Below are positions 47,014-56,626 of a stretch of DNA of 64,000 nt, piece after piece; positions within the stretch are counted from its first letter, which is position 1; each line of letters starts with the position of its first letter. The stretch spans positions 1-64,000 of the forward strand of contig NZ_AZEL01000004.1 of NCBI RefSeq assembly GCF_001434975.1, read 5' to 3'. The position numbers and the translations under genes were made by a program. Under the pieces are notes generated by a model. That model was not told the origin of the DNA. It worked only from the letters and a program-made list of their open reading frames with translations, and searched no databases. This stretch comes from Lactobacillus gallinarum DSM 10532 = JCM 2011 (GTDB lineage: Bacteria; Bacillota; Bacilli; Lactobacillales; Lactobacillaceae).

Positions 47014-47901
47014 ATGCTTAAAATCAATAAATCTACCGCGATTGATATCTTTATGATTGCATTAGGATGTGCCATCTATGGACTAAGCTTGGAAATCATT
47101 TCAGTTTCCAATGAATTAGCCGACGGTGGAATAAGTGGTATTTCACTTATCTTACGCCATTTTTGGAATATTAATATGGGACTTTCCACCCTAGTACTTA
47201 ATATCCCATTAATCATATTAGGTTATCGTTTTATGGGCAAACGCTTATTAACCTATACAATCTGGGGAACGCTCTGCCTTTCCTTTTTTCTTTGGTTTTG
47301 GCGTTCAGTACCTATTATAAAACAATTAGATTTAGAACACGACCTCTTCCTTTCTGCAATTTCAGCAGGTGTACTCTCAGGTATAGGTTTAGGGCTGGTT
47401 TTCAGATATAACGGTACCTCTGGCGGGACTGATATTATTGCTCGAATTTGTCAAATCAAATTTGGCATTTCATCTGGCAAAATGCTGCTATTCTGTGATG
47501 CTGTAGTTTTATTTGCATCCCTGTCCTATCTAGATCTCAAGCATATGATGTATACTTTGCTTGCTTCTTTTGTCTTATCACGCGTAATGGATACTGTACA
47601 ACAAGGTGCTTATAGTGCACGTGGTTTATTAATTATTTCTAATAAGTATGAACAAATTGGTAAAATGATTGATTTAAAACTTGATCGTGGTTTTACTTAC
47701 TTTAAAGCTCTAGGTGGTTATAAACAAGATGATAAACGAGTAATCTACGTAGTCGTGTCTCCTAGAGAAATAGCGACTATTAAACAACTAATTAGGCAGG
47801 AAGATCCTAATGCATTTGTGTCAATTATTGAAGTTCACGAAGCGTTAGGTGAAGGATTTACATATAAGCAAAAACGGCATCACTTATTAATCCGTAAATA
47901 A
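47014..47901 (+). CDS. YitT-family membrane protein (DUF2179)
   Basis: A 295-residue protein with five to six membrane helices (about residues 10-205), including L-A-D-G-G-I-S-G-I-S and N-G-T-S-G-G-T-D-I-I, followed by a cytoplasmic DUF2179 domain (about 215-280). No transported substrate is known. It has an excellent AAAGGAGG RBS, stands alone on the plus strand, and ends at a bidirectional terminator. Confidence 0.9.
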   Translation: MLKINKSTAIDIFMIALGCAIYGLSLEIISVSNELADGGISGISLILRHFWNINMGLSTLVLNIPLIILGYRFMGKRLLTYTIWGTLCLSFFLWFWRSVPIIKQLDLEHDLFLSAISAGVLSGIGLGLVFRYNGTSGGTDIIARICQIKFGISSGKMLLFCDAVVLFASLSYLDLKHMMYTLLASFVLSRVMDTVQQGAYSARGLLIISNKYEQIGKMIDLKLDRGFTYFKALGGYKQDDKRVIYVVVSPREIATIKQLIRQEDPNAFVSIIEVHEALGEGFTYKQKRHHLLIRK

Positions 47902-47938
47902 AAAGCGTCCGAGAAAAGCAATTTTCTCAGACGTTTAT
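47901..47938. terminator. Bidirectional terminator
   Basis: AAAAGCGTC(C)GAGAAAA..TTTTCTCAGACGTTT hairpin between the convergent YitT and TPR genes. Confidence 0.85.
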
Positions 47939-47941
47939 TTT

Positions 47942-49189
47942 TTACAAATTATTGTACAAATCTTGCATTTCCATATCTTCGGGTACTAATTCAAGATATT
48001 TTTGCAATAACTGTTTAGTAATATCAGGATTGTTTTGAACACTAAAGAACATAATCATTTGATGCAAGAAATCTGGATTCTCTTTAAAATCTGGATAAGC
48101 CAATAAAAATTCACTTTGTGCTTTTTCTGTATCATCTAGACGTTCATATGACAAAGCCATATTCCAGTGAGCTTGAGCATCAATGTTCTCATTATCAAAG
48201 TCTTTGAATAAGGCAATATTTTGCTTATTCTGGTGTCGATGCAAATATAGGTTAGATAGTTGCATCCGTAATTCACTGTTGTCAGGCGCCTGTTTAAGCC
48301 CCTTCTCGAGCAAATCTGCCGCAGTGTCCAACTGATTCAAATTTGCGGCTGCACGCGCCCCCATTGAATAAAGAGTTTCATCTAATTCATTATAGGCTAA
48401 TCCTGCTTGTACGCTGCGCAATACTTGCTCGTTATCATGCTTATGTTCATAAGCTTGAGCAAGTAAAGGATAAGCATTGACATAATCAGGACTTTGATCT
48501 ATTACTTCGTCTAATAGCTTAATAGCCTGATCATCATCACCAACAGCTAGCATTACTAGCCCAGCTTCATACTTGCTATCAATATCTAGCAGGCTACTGC
48601 TGTGCTCTCTAATAATTTTTGCGGCTGCTTCGTAATTGCCTAATTTTGCGTTAGTAGCAATTAATCTTTGATTTAGGTTAACTTCACCAAAAGTTTTCTG
48701 GCGCTGAATTAAATCTTGGTATAAAGATAAGGCTTGTTCATAGTTTCCACTTAAATAGTCAAGTTCAGCTAATCCGAATTTAATTGCATCCTCTTCTGGA
48801 GCAAGTTTAAGAGCTTGAAGCAATTTATCTTTAGCTGTCTCAATTAAGCCGCTTGTTTGGTAGTAATCTGCTTGTACAAGTAAACTATCCAGATAGGCTG
48901 AAGACTCTTTAGAAACGCCATACAGAAGCGAGAGACCATCATCTTCATCTCCATCATTAAGCATAATTTCTGCCAAATAGACTTTAAATAAGTCTTCCTG
49001 AGGAAATTTTGCAATTAAAGCGCGATAAACTTCTTTAGCTAAATCTGTAAATCCTAAATCGGTCAGATTTTCCGCTAAAGAAGATAAAATTTCAGGGTCA
49101 TCTTTATCTAATGCTTCTTTTAAAAGATGTTTGCTTTGTGAAAAATCATGGTTTTGAATTGAATCAAGTAATTGTTCTGAATAACTCAT
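47942..49189 (-). CDS. Tetratricopeptide-repeat protein
   Basis: A 415-residue soluble, acidic protein made almost entirely of TPR helices, about nine to ten repeats of 34 residues with typical A-x-x-x-Y-x-x-A-L and P-x-x-x positions. Such proteins are scaffolds for protein-protein contacts. No enzymatic domain, signal peptide or membrane helix is visible. It lies downstream of hup, beyond a terminator. Conserved next to hup/der in lactobacilli, which suggests a housekeeping role, but function is unknown. Confidence 0.85.
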   Translation of the reverse strand: MSYSEQLLDSIQNHDFSQSKHLLKEALDKDDPEILSSLAENLTDLGFTDLAKEVYRALIAKFPQEDLFKVYLAEIMLNDGDEDDGLSLLYGVSKESSAYLDSLLVQADYYQTSGLIETAKDKLLQALKLAPEEDAIKFGLAELDYLSGNYEQALSLYQDLIQRQKTFGEVNLNQRLIATNAKLGNYEAAAKIIREHSSSLLDIDSKYEAGLVMLAVGDDDQAIKLLDEVIDQSPDYVNAYPLLAQAYEHKHDNEQVLRSVQAGLAYNELDETLYSMGARAAANLNQLDTAADLLEKGLKQAPDNSELRMQLSNLYLHRHQNKQNIALFKDFDNENIDAQAHWNMALSYERLDDTEKAQSEFLLAYPDFKENPDFLHQMIMFFSVQNNPDITKQLLQKYLELVPEDMEMQDLYNNL

Positions 49190-49218
49190 TATTTTGCCTC
49201 CAGTCAGACTTTAATTGT

Positions 49219-49258
49219 ACTAAAAAAAGACGCTGGAACAAAGTCCAACGTCTTTTTA
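49219..49258 (-). terminator. Terminator of hup
   Basis: AAAAAGACGTTGGA..TCCAGCGTCTTTTTTT on the minus strand. Confidence 0.88.
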
Positions 49259-49275
49259 AACTAAGGTTAAGTATC

Positions 49276-49551
49276 TTACTTAACAGCTTCTTTAAGAGCC
49301 TTACCTGGCTTAAATGCAGGTACTTCACTAGCTGGGATTTCGATTTCATCACCAGTTTGTGGGTTACGACCCTTACGTGCTGCACGGTGACGTACTTCAA
49401 AAGTACCAAAACCGATTAATTGTACCTTTTCACCCTTAGCAAGGTTGTCTTGAATTGAGCCAAAGATAGCATCAACAGCAGCAGCAACTTCCTTCTTGGT
49501 TAACTTAGTCTTTGAAGCAACTTCAGAAACTAATTCAGCTTTATTTGCCAT
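49276..49551 (-). CDS. hup: Histone-like DNA-binding protein HU
   Basis: A 91-residue HU protein of normal length: N-terminal helices (K-A-E-L-V-S-E-V-A), G-F-G-T-F-E-V-R at the start of the beta arms, R-N-P-Q-T-G-D-E-I at the arm tip (with the DNA-intercalating Pro), and a C-terminal F-K-P-G-K-A-L-K. It bends and compacts DNA. AGGAGG precedes the ATG, and the leader carries hairpins that could tune the high expression. Monocistronic. Confidence 0.96.
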   Translation of the reverse strand: MANKAELVSEVASKTKLTKKEVAAAVDAIFGSIQDNLAKGEKVQLIGFGTFEVRHRAARKGRNPQTGDEIEIPASEVPAFKPGKALKEAVK

Positions 49552-49564
49552 AAATATTTCACCT

Positions 49565-49650
49565 CCTGAATTTGAACCCGAAGTTCAAAGTTTTTTCTTT
49601 GTTTTGAAAAAACAAGGAATAATGATCTAGATCTAGACTAATCATTGTTT
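49565..49650 (-). promoter_or_regulatory. Structured 5' leader of hup
   Basis: On the minus strand the untranslated leader has an imperfect inverted repeat (AACAATGAT and ATCATTATT flanking the palindrome CTAGATCTAG, 49611-49650). It also has a tight hairpin TTTGAAC-TTCGG-GTTCAAA (49571-49589) ending only a few bases before AGGAGG. The second hairpin could affect ribosome access or mRNA stability. Confidence 0.45.
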
Positions 49651-49660
49651 CCTAGAAACC

Positions 49661-49689
49661 AAAATATCACAAAACCCCTGTTACAACAA
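49661..49689 (-). promoter_or_regulatory. Probable hup promoter
   Basis: TTGTTG (49684-49689) and TATTTT (49661-49666) with a 17-base spacer and an upstream TGTGA; a moderate match, placed about 105 bases before the hup start. Confidence 0.4.
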
Positions 49690-49720
49690 GGATTTTTACA
49701 AAATATTGGTGTTTTTTTCA

Positions 49721-51028
49721 TTATTTTCTCTTACGTGGAAGAATTTTGATCGGAGTTCCAGCAAAATTAAAGTTTTGTCGCAATTGATTAATCAAAAATC
49801 GTTCGTAAGAAAAGTGCATTAATTCTGGATCATTGACAAAAACAACAAAAGTTGGTGGATTGGTACTTACCTGTGTCATATAGTAAACGCGCAATCTCTT
49901 TCCCTTAACCATTGGTGTTGGAACTAACTTACTTGCTTCAAGCAATAAATCATTCAACACGCTTGATTGAATACGTTGATTTTGATTGTCATAAACTTCC
50001 TTAACCATTGATGGAATTTGATCAAGACGTTGACCAGTTTTAGCTGAAACAAACAAAATTGGAGCATAATCCAAATATTGAAATTCAGCTCTAATCTCGC
50101 GTTCAAATTCTTTAGCACTAGTACTATTTTTCTTTGGTAAATCCCACTTGTTTACAACAATGATAATTCCGCGCCCTGCTTCATGGGCATATCCGGCCAC
50201 GTGCTTGTCTTGTTCTCTAATGCCTGTACTTGCATCAAGAACAAGTAAAACCACGTCTGAGCGTTCAATAGCAGCCATAGCTCGCAAGACAGAGTACTTC
50301 TCGGTTTTTTCGTAGACTTTTCCACGTCTTCTAATACCAGCAGTATCTACAACTTTAAATTTAATTCCGTCTTTAGTAAATGGCGTATCAACTGCATCAC
50401 GAGTAGTACCTTCTTCATTTGCAACAATTACTCGATCTTCACCCAATAATTTATTAACAATTGAAGATTTACCTACATTTGGTCGTCCAATTACGCTAAA
50501 TGAAATGACGTCATCAGCTTCGCTATCTTTTTCTGCTGGAAAATCATTAACTATTTCATCTAGCAAATCACCGATTCCCGTACCATGACTACTAGAGACA
50601 GGAATTGGATCACCTAATCCTAAACTATAAAAATCATAAATATCATTTCTTTGCTCAGGATTATCTGCCTTATTAACCGCTAAAATTACCGGTTTTTTAG
50701 TGCGATAAAGAAGATGTGCAATTCTTTCATCAAGATCAGTCACATGATTTACTACATTAGTTAACATCACGATGACATCTGCTTCTTCAATTGCAATCTC
50801 AGCCTGTGCACGGATCTCTTCTTCGATTTTTCCGCCTTCCCAGGTAATACCACCTGTATCGATCAAATCAAATTTATGGCCCATCCATTCAGCTTGAGCA
50901 TAATTACGATCACGAGTAACACCGGGTTTATCTTCTACGATTGCTAAGCGTTGATTGATTATTCTATTAAAAAGTGTAGATTTACCTACATTTGGTTGTC
51001 CAACGATTGCAACAACTGGTAAAGCCAT
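49721..51028 (-). CDS. der: Ribosome-associated GTPase Der (EngA)
   Basis: A 435-residue double GTPase required for 50S subunit assembly. The first G domain has G-Q-P-N-V-G-K-S-T (residues 10-18), D-T-G-G and N-K-A-D. The second has G-R-P-N-V-G-K-S-S (about 180), D-T-A-G and N-K-W-D. The KH-like domain follows from about residue 350. Strong GGAGGGG RBS. It lies between rpsA and hup in the conserved cmk-rpsA-der-hup order. Confidence 0.96.
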   Translation of the reverse strand: MALPVVAIVGQPNVGKSTLFNRIINQRLAIVEDKPGVTRDRNYAQAEWMGHKFDLIDTGGITWEGGKIEEEIRAQAEIAIEEADVIVMLTNVVNHVTDLDERIAHLLYRTKKPVILAVNKADNPEQRNDIYDFYSLGLGDPIPVSSSHGTGIGDLLDEIVNDFPAEKDSEADDVISFSVIGRPNVGKSSIVNKLLGEDRVIVANEEGTTRDAVDTPFTKDGIKFKVVDTAGIRRRGKVYEKTEKYSVLRAMAAIERSDVVLLVLDASTGIREQDKHVAGYAHEAGRGIIIVVNKWDLPKKNSTSAKEFEREIRAEFQYLDYAPILFVSAKTGQRLDQIPSMVKEVYDNQNQRIQSSVLNDLLLEASKLVPTPMVKGKRLRVYYMTQVSTNPPTFVVFVNDPELMHFSYERFLINQLRQNFNFAGTPIKILPRKRK

Positions 51029-51055
51029 ATGCCCCTCCTTTAAAAATATAAAAAT

Positions 51056-51085
51056 AAAAAAGCCGACACAGAGTCGGCTTTTTTA
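51056..51085 (-). terminator. Terminator of rpsA
   Basis: AAAAAGCCGAC-TCTGT-GTCGGCTTTTTTT on the minus strand, between rpsA and der. No clear promoter lies between it and der, so der may depend on read-through. Confidence 0.88.
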
Positions 51086-51095
51086 ACAGAAATGA

Positions 51096-52307
51096 CTACT
51101 TACGGTCCTTTAATTGGTCACCAATGATGTCACCTAATGCAAAGCCGTTATCGTTGTCACCCATGTACTTCTTGTTAACTGAGTTTTCGTTACGTGAACG
51201 ATGTGGACGAGAACTGTGGTTATCTGATGAAGAAGCGTTTGAGTCAGCAGCCTTGATTGAAAGTGAAATTCTTCTGTCACTTGGGTCAATGTTCAAAACC
51301 TTAACCTTAACAGTTTGACCAACCTTCAAAACATCGCTTGGCTTGTCAACGTGCTTGTTTGAAATTTCTGAAACGTGTACTAAACCTTGAATACCGTCAG
51401 TAACTTCAACAAATGCACCAAAGTTAGTTAATGACTTAACTTCGCCTTCAAAAATATCGCCTTCGTTTAAGTCAGCTGTAGCTTGTTCAAATGGTGAAGG
51501 TTCAGTTTGCTTAATAGACAGGGAAATACGATGTCTGTCATTGTCAATACCAATGACCTTAACCTTAACATCTTGACCAGCCTTCAAAACATCACTTGGC
51601 TTATCAACATGCTTGTAAGAAATTTCTGAAATGTGAACTAAACCGTCAACACCACCGACATCGATAAATGCACCGAAGTTAGTTAAGCGTGAAACCTTAC
51701 CTTCGATAACGTCACCAACAACTAATTGTGATGCAACCTTATCAAATGCTTCTTCACGTTCTTCTTCAACTAAATCCTTGTGTGAAAGAATCAAACGGTT
51801 CTTGTTAGGATCAATTTCAGTAATCTTAAGCTTCATAGTCTTACCAATGTATGGCTTAAGATCTGAAACGTAACGGTTTGAAATTAATGAAGCTGGCAAG
51901 AAACCACGTGTACCAACATCTACAAGTAAACCACCACGAACTGATGAAGTTACAGTACCTTCGATAGCATTTCCTTCTTCGAAGTCCTTTTGTAACTTGT
52001 CGTAAGCTTCTCTTTCCTTCAAGCGAGTAACTGAGAAGAAGAATTCACCATTTTCCTTATCGCCACCGGCTCTTCTTAATACCAAGGCCTTGAACTTGTC
52101 GCCAGGCTTAACTAAATCATGTAAGTCTGTGTTACGATCTGAAGTGTATTCACGACGAGTAATAACGCCTTCAACACCAGCGTTTACAACGCCAACATCG
52201 ATTTGGCCGTCTTCAACGTCTAATACTTCGACATCGACAATATCTCCGACCTCAACTCCTTGCATTTGCTTTAATGCGTCTAAAAATTGATTACTGTTTT
52301 CTGACAT
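51096..52307 (-). CDS. rpsA: 30S ribosomal protein S1
   Basis: A 403-residue protein with four S1 RNA-binding repeats (about residues 18-90, 107-172, 193-261 and 278-347). The third and fourth carry the near-identical F-G-A-F-V/I-x-V and G-L-V-H-I/V-S-E-I-S motifs. The four-repeat form is typical of Gram-positive bacteria. A low-complexity Ser/Asn/Arg tail follows (about 355-380). It helps mRNA binding to the 30S subunit. Confidence 0.95.
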   Translation of the reverse strand: MSENSNQFLDALKQMQGVEVGDIVDVEVLDVEDGQIDVGVVNAGVEGVITRREYTSDRNTDLHDLVKPGDKFKALVLRRAGGDKENGEFFFSVTRLKEREAYDKLQKDFEEGNAIEGTVTSSVRGGLLVDVGTRGFLPASLISNRYVSDLKPYIGKTMKLKITEIDPNKNRLILSHKDLVEEEREEAFDKVASQLVVGDVIEGKVSRLTNFGAFIDVGGVDGLVHISEISYKHVDKPSDVLKAGQDVKVKVIGIDNDRHRISLSIKQTEPSPFEQATADLNEGDIFEGEVKSLTNFGAFVEVTDGIQGLVHVSEISNKHVDKPSDVLKVGQTVKVKVLNIDPSDRRISLSIKAADSNASSSDNHSSRPHRSRNENSVNKKYMGDNDNGFALGDIIGDQLKDRK

Positions 52308-52378
52308 ATGTACCTCCCAATATCATGTCCCATTTTAAAGGAAAGTTTGATATTTTTCTACTATTTTGTGCTGTTTTT

Positions 52379-53053
52379 TTAAAAATTTTTTTGACTTTTT
52401 TCGATTTCGGCTAAAATTGCGTCTACAACCTGCTCAATTGACATATTTGTAGTATCAATTTCAATTGCATCATCTGCCTTTTTTAATGGTGAAATCTTGC
52501 GGTGTGAGTCTTTATAGTCCCTTGCTGCAATATCTTGTTCGATTTCATCCACTGTCTGATTAGATTCAATGCCGCGCTCTTTAAAATCTAAAAGTCGACG
52601 CTCAGCACGAGATCTAGCAGAAGCCACTAAGAAGATCTTTACTTCCGCATCTGGTAAAACGGTCGTACCGATATCACGACCATCCATGATTACATCAGTT
52701 TTACCTGCCATTTGACGTTGTAAACTAACCATTTTTTCTCGTACTTTAGGCAAGGCAGAAACTTGTGACACATTAGCAGAAATTTCTGGTGTTCTAATTT
52801 CTTTAGAAACATCTTTTCCTGCTACATACACCTTTTGCTCACCATGTTCAGATTTCAATTCAATTCCATCTTCATCAATAGCTTGCAAAATTCCTGCTTC
52901 ATCCCCGTAATCTAGCTTATGATTACGAGCAATAACTGTACATGCACGATACATTGCACCAGTGTCTATATAAACGTAAGACAGCTTTTTAGCAATGATT
53001 TTAGCAACCGTGCTTTTACCTGCTGATGCAGGTCCATCTACTGCTACTTGCAT
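52379..53053 (-). CDS. cmk: Cytidylate kinase
   Basis: A 224-residue P-loop kinase that phosphorylates CMP and dCMP. It begins directly with M-Q-V-A-V-D-G-P-A-S-A-G-K-S-T (Walker A), has Y-I-D-T-G-A-M-Y-R-A (CMP site), M-D-G-R-D-I-G-T (about residue 125) and the lid R-A-E-R-R. Upstream of rpsA, as in most Firmicutes. Confidence 0.95.
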   Translation of the reverse strand: MQVAVDGPASAGKSTVAKIIAKKLSYVYIDTGAMYRACTVIARNHKLDYGDEAGILQAIDEDGIELKSEHGEQKVYVAGKDVSKEIRTPEISANVSQVSALPKVREKMVSLQRQMAGKTDVIMDGRDIGTTVLPDAEVKIFLVASARSRAERRLLDFKERGIESNQTVDEIEQDIAARDYKDSHRKISPLKKADDAIEIDTTNMSIEQVVDAILAEIEKSQKNF

Positions 53054-53058
53054 TTTAA

Positions 53059-53092
53059 TAAAAAAGAGATCTTACTGCTCGACCTCTTTTAC
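53059..53092 (-). terminator. Terminator between the LysM gene and cmk
   Basis: AAAGAGGTC..GATCTCTTT arms followed by TTTTTA on the minus strand. cmk starts ten bases later, so partial read-through is likely. Confidence 0.65.
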
Positions 53093-53105
53093 CCTTTCTG
53101 AAAGA

Positions 53106-53573
53106 TTATCTCAATTTAAGTGTTTGGCCAACATTGACGTTTGAAGAATCTTTAAGATTATTTAATCTGGCTAATTGATCAACAGTCATGCCATATTTTT
53201 CTGCAATATTAGTTAAAGTATCACCATCTTTAACTAAATAAGTCTTAGGTTCAGTCTTTTGAGATGAACTTGAACTAGTCTCAACAGAATTCTTCTTAGC
53301 TGAAGATGAAGTCTTTTTAGCTTTACTTGATGATTTAATTGCCTTAGATGACTTTTTAGAAGAAACCTTCTTAACTGTTTGAACTTCTTCAGCTTTTTCA
53401 GAATGGCCTGATGACAAACGATGAACAACTGGGATTAATGCAATTAATATAACAACTAAAATCACAATAACTGCAATCCATCTAGCAGATCCACTGGGCT
53501 GCTTATCCTGTGAACTTCGCTTTTCAGTTGGCCGTTCATAGTGTTGATATGGCCCTGTTGATTTTTTATCCAT
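53106..53573 (-). CDS. LysM-domain membrane protein
   Basis: A 155-residue protein: cytoplasmic polar N-terminus (1-30), one membrane helix (31-50), an extracellular Ser/Lys-rich low-complexity stalk (55-108), and one C-terminal LysM domain (110-155; Y-L-V-K-D-G-D-T-L..Y-G-M-T-V-D-Q-L..L-N-N-L). LysM binds N-acetylglucosamine-containing glycan of peptidoglycan, so the protein tethers membrane to wall. The stalk codes for many SSK/SSS units and is prone to length change. Confidence 0.9.
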   Translation of the reverse strand: MDKKSTGPYQHYERPTEKRSSQDKQPSGSARWIAVIVILVVILIALIPVVHRLSSGHSEKAEEVQTVKKVSSKKSSKAIKSSSKAKKTSSSAKKNSVETSSSSSQKTEPKTYLVKDGDTLTNIAEKYGMTVDQLARLNNLKDSSNVNVGQTLKLR

Positions 53574-53637
53574 CTGTAAATTCCTCCATTCACTTAACGG
53601 ATTAATTCTAGCATACTTTAATAGTCTTTGAATATGA

Positions 53638-53673
53638 AAAATCCCATCAACTTAAAAAGTTAATGGGATTTTA
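53638..53673 (-). terminator. Terminator of ribU
   Basis: AAAATCCCATTAACT..AGTTGATGGGATTTT hairpin with T tail on the minus strand. Confidence 0.88.
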
Positions 53674-53675
53674 CT

Positions 53676-54365
53676 TTAATTCAAATTAAATCTTTTTCGT
53701 ACAAATGGCTTAATCGTCTTAATAGTTGCCTCAAAAAGCAAATATACAACGACACTGTTAATTACACCTTTTAATAAATTAAATGGCACTATAATCGTAA
53801 AAATATAAGCTTGCATAGATGGTAAATGTAATAACTGACCTAGATATACCTTTTCAGTGAAGTGATACAAAGCACCATAACTATTAATCGCAGGTAAATT
53901 AGGAACCGCAGTTACTGCATATACTGGAGTCAAAATAAATGCGTTAGTTAAAGACATCACACAGGTCATTGCCAGAATACCAATAATTAATCCACACATT
54001 GGTTTAACTATTCCCATCTTAGTTTTTCTATTCTCAACCGTAACATTCTTACTAAAGAAATAAAATGGCAAAGAGAAAGACATCGAAGCAAGAAAAGCTG
54101 CAATTTCACCTACTACACTTGGTAAAGCAAAACCAGCAAAAATCAAGCTTAACACCATTCTAATTAATGCAATAATTACACCTGGAACAGCTCCAAAGAT
54201 AAACATTCCAACTGTAATAATTACATCTGAAAAATCAAACTTTAAAAAGCCTACGCCAGGGATAATTGGAAACTCAAATTTCATTACCACAAAGGCAATA
54301 CACCCAATTAACGCATACGCAATAATATTAGCTAATCCTGTAGCATTTGCTCTAGATTTACTCAT
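53676..54365 (-). CDS. ribU: ECF transporter S component RibU (riboflavin)
   Basis: A 229-residue protein with six membrane helices and the RibU pattern: F-P-I-I-P-G-V-G-F-L-K-F-D-F-S-D near residue 35 (helix 1/loop that caps flavin), F-I-F-G-A-V-P-G near 57, and a late N-L-L-K-G near 205. Riboflavin specificity is supported directly by the FMN riboswitch in its leader. It works with the shared EcfAA'T module. The organism shows no riboflavin synthesis genes here apart from ribT. Confidence 0.95.
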   Translation of the reverse strand: MSKSRANATGLANIIAYALIGCIAFVVMKFEFPIIPGVGFLKFDFSDVIITVGMFIFGAVPGVIIALIRMVLSLIFAGFALPSVVGEIAAFLASMSFSLPFYFFSKNVTVENRKTKMGIVKPMCGLIIGILAMTCVMSLTNAFILTPVYAVTAVPNLPAINSYGALYHFTEKVYLGQLLHLPSMQAYIFTIIVPFNLLKGVINSVVVYLLFEATIKTIKPFVRKRFNLN

Positions 54366-54385
54366 GACTTACTTTCCTTCCTACA

Positions 54386-54554
54386 AAAAAGGTCTATTGC
54401 TCCAGCAACAGACCTTTATAAAGTAAAGTAAGATTTACTTTATTGATCTGTCTTCTTCCATCTAGACTTTAACTATCGGTATCAAAAGATTCAGCCACTT
54501 GCGTGGGTCGCGGACTCTAACCGCCGGTCGGGATTTTCACCCTGCCCTGAAGAC
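54386..54554 (-). promoter_or_regulatory. FMN riboswitch (RFN element) with terminator
   Basis: On the minus strand the aptamer runs from GTCTTC (54554) through AGGGCAGGGTGAAAATCCC, GACCGGCGG and GATGGAAGAAGAC (54450), the conserved RFN core. It is followed by an AT-rich antiterminator-like segment and a terminator hairpin GGTCTGTTGC..GCAATAGACC with TTTTTT (54387-54418). FMN binding should stop transcription before ribU. Confidence 0.97.
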
Positions 54555-54586
54555 AATAACCTATATATTTAATTTCTAAGTATAAG

Positions 54587-55303
54587 TTAATCTAATCTCA
54601 TTAATTTGTCAACTTCGCGCTTTGACAATTCGCGATATTGTCCAGAAGTAAGAGAATCTAAGGTTAAAAATGCATATTTTTCACGGGATAATTTTTCAAC
54701 TAAATGTCCTACAGCCTTAAACATACGCTTAACTTGATGATAATGTCCCTCGTGGATAGTCAATTGAACAATTTGAGTATCTTTACGCTTATCTGTTTTA
54801 AGAATCTTTACCTTTGCTGGAGCAGCCTTAAAACGATCCAATTTAACCCCTGTAGTTAATGTTTTAATCTCATCAGGAGTTAAAATCCCCTTGATTTTAG
54901 CAACATAAACTTTAGATACTTCATTTCTAGGGTGCATTAATAAATTAGCTAACTTACCATCGTTAGTCATTAAAAGCAAACCTGAAGTATCATAATCAAG
55001 ACGGCCAACTGGATATAAACGATATGGCACATCTTCAAAATAATCAACAACCGTTTTTCTACCCTTATCATCATCTGCAGTAGAAACAACACCACGTGGC
55101 TTATAGAAAAGATATGTATGCAAGCTTTCTCTTTCAATTGGTTCATCATCAACCGTAATATTACTGAAAGTTTCAACCTTGGTTCCTAGCTTAGTAACTA
55201 CCTTACCATCCACTTTCACGCGGCCAGCTACAATCATTTTTTCTGCTTTTCTTCTGGAAGCAATTCCTGCTTCTGCTATTACTTTTTGCAGTCTCTCTAC
55301 CAT
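54587..55303 (-). CDS. rluB: rRNA large-subunit pseudouridine synthase B
   Basis: A 238-residue enzyme of the RsuA/RluB family that isomerises a uridine in 23S rRNA. It has an N-terminal S4 domain (1-60), the catalytic Asp motif G-R-L-D-Y-D-T-S-G-L-L-L near residue 100, and a C-terminal family tail (H-Q-V-K-R-M-F). Its start overlaps the scpB stop by one base in the cvfB-xerD-ribT-scpA-scpB-rluB operon. Confidence 0.93.
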   Translation of the reverse strand: MVERLQKVIAEAGIASRRKAEKMIVAGRVKVDGKVVTKLGTKVETFSNITVDDEPIERESLHTYLFYKPRGVVSTADDDKGRKTVVDYFEDVPYRLYPVGRLDYDTSGLLLMTNDGKLANLLMHPRNEVSKVYVAKIKGILTPDEIKTLTTGVKLDRFKAAPAKVKILKTDKRKDTQIVQLTIHEGHYHQVKRMFKAVGHLVEKLSREKYAFLTLDSLTSGQYRELSKREVDKLMRLD

Positions 55304-55896
55304 TATCTTTCCTCTTTCTGCATTTGCTTATCTGCGGTTCCTTTTGCCTCAAACAAATCTATTTCACCATTACTATCATTATCCGCAAAATCTTCTATTA
55401 AAGGCAAATCTGCTAAACTATGATAATTAAAATACTGTAAGAAATAATCCGTAGTTACATACAATTTAGGATGTCCAGGAGCATCTTTTTTGCCATCGGC
55501 TTTAATCAAACCGCGCCAAACTAATGTCTGCAATGCTCCAGATGAATTAACCCCACGAATATCATCAATTTCTACCCTAGTAATAGGCTGACGATATGCA
55601 ACAATTGCCAAAATTTCTAGAGCTGATTGACTTAAGTTTTTTGTTAAATCTTTTTGAAAATATTTTTCAATAATCTTGGCTGTTTGCGGACTAGTAGTCA
55701 ACTTGTATGTATGAGCAATATGAATTAATTGCAAGCCAGAATCTGAATTCTTCGTTAGCTTTCGTTGCAAATTCTCGGCAACCTTATCTAAAGTTTCACC
55801 ATCAATCTCTAGCATTTCAATTAAATTTTGCTCTTCTAATCCATTATCACCAGCCGCATATAAAAGTGCTTCTAAATTTGCCTCTTTACTTGCCAT
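55303..55896 (-). CDS. scpB: Segregation and condensation protein ScpB
   Basis: A 197-residue kleisin-interacting winged-helix protein, partner of ScpA and SMC in chromosome condensation. Two winged-helix domains are visible; the conserved [20 protein letters not shown] stretch starts near residue 90, and D-I-R-G-V-N-S follows. It overlaps scpA by 11 bases. Confidence 0.95.
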   Translation of the reverse strand: MASKEANLEALLYAAGDNGLEEQNLIEMLEIDGETLDKVAENLQRKLTKNSDSGLQLIHIAHTYKLTTSPQTAKIIEKYFQKDLTKNLSQSALEILAIVAYRQPITRVEIDDIRGVNSSGALQTLVWRGLIKADGKKDAPGHPKLYVTTDYFLQYFNYHSLADLPLIEDFADNDSNGEIDLFEAKGTADKQMQKEER

Positions 55897-56626
55897 TTAC
55901 ATCAATTCTTTCTAAATTTAAATCACCAAATTCTCTTGCTTGTAAAATTCGAATTTCGTGTTTTTTGCCCAATTCAAGCATTGCTAAAAACAAACCAATC
56001 ACATCAGAAATACTATGCATTTGATCAGTACAACTAAAAAAGCTGACTTGTCGTTTTTTTGCCAAACGCTGATGCAAATAATCAATCATTTCGTTAATTG
56101 GAGTCTCAGCCACTTTAATTGAAGCAGTATCCGGTTGACGCATCTTTAATCTGCGGAGAACCATGGAAAAAGTTGTTGCCAGTTCATTTGAAGTAATTTG
56201 TCCTTTAGGCAATGGTTGAACCTTAACAGAAGTTGAAACACTTGCTTCCTTTGACACAACAATTGGTACTTCTTCATTTCTTTCTTTAAAATATGCAGAA
56301 ATCTTTTTAAAAATTGAATATTGTACTAATTGCTGTACTAATTCATCCCGAGGATCATCTTCAGCTTCCACTTCATCTACAAAATCATTTTGTGGCAATA
56401 AATATTGTGACTTTATTCTAAGCAAAGTTGAAGACATCACAAAATATTCCCCAGCAATTTGTAAATTCAGACTTTGCATTTGCCTCAAGTACTCTAAATA
56501 TTGACTAGTAATTTGAGCAATGGGAATATCATAAATATCTATTTTTTGCGATTGAATTAAATGGAGCAATAAATCTAATGGCCCCTCAAAATTAGGTAAC
56601 TCTAACTTTAAATTACTTTTATTCAT
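55886..56626 (-). CDS. scpA: Segregation and condensation protein ScpA (kleisin)
   Basis: A 246-residue kleisin with N-terminal [12 protein letters not shown] near residue 14 (SMC-neck binding), [16 protein letters not shown] near 60, and a C-terminal winged helix that caps the SMC head. It joins the SMC heads and binds ScpB. It overlaps ribT by eight bases. Confidence 0.95.
   Translation of the reverse strand: MNKSNLKLELPNFEGPLDLLLHLIQSQKIDIYDIPIAQITSQYLEYLRQMQSLNLQIAGEYFVMSSTLLRIKSQYLLPQNDFVDEVEAEDDPRDELVQQLVQYSIFKKISAYFKERNEEVPIVVSKEASVSTSVKVQPLPKGQITSNELATTFSMVLRRLKMRQPDTASIKVAETPINEMIDYLHQRLAKKRQVSFFSCTDQMHSISDVIGLFLAMLELGKKHEIRILQAREFGDLNLERIDVNGK

Noticed and set aside
49620-49650. 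dif or phage attachment site at the CTAGATCTAG palindrome
   Set aside because: It does not fit the 28-base dif layout and lies in the hup leader, so a leader structure is more plausible.
53260-53430. Imperfect repeats of Ser/Lys codons (AGAAGA, TCTTCT patterns) that resemble a repeat array
   Set aside because: They encode the low-complexity stalk of the LysM protein; spacing is irregular and no CRISPR-like units exist.
54430-54560. Considered a T-box leader before ribU
   Set aside because: The sequence has the RFN core (AGGGCAGGG, GACCGGCGG, GATGGAAGAAGAC) and no T-box TGG-type motif.
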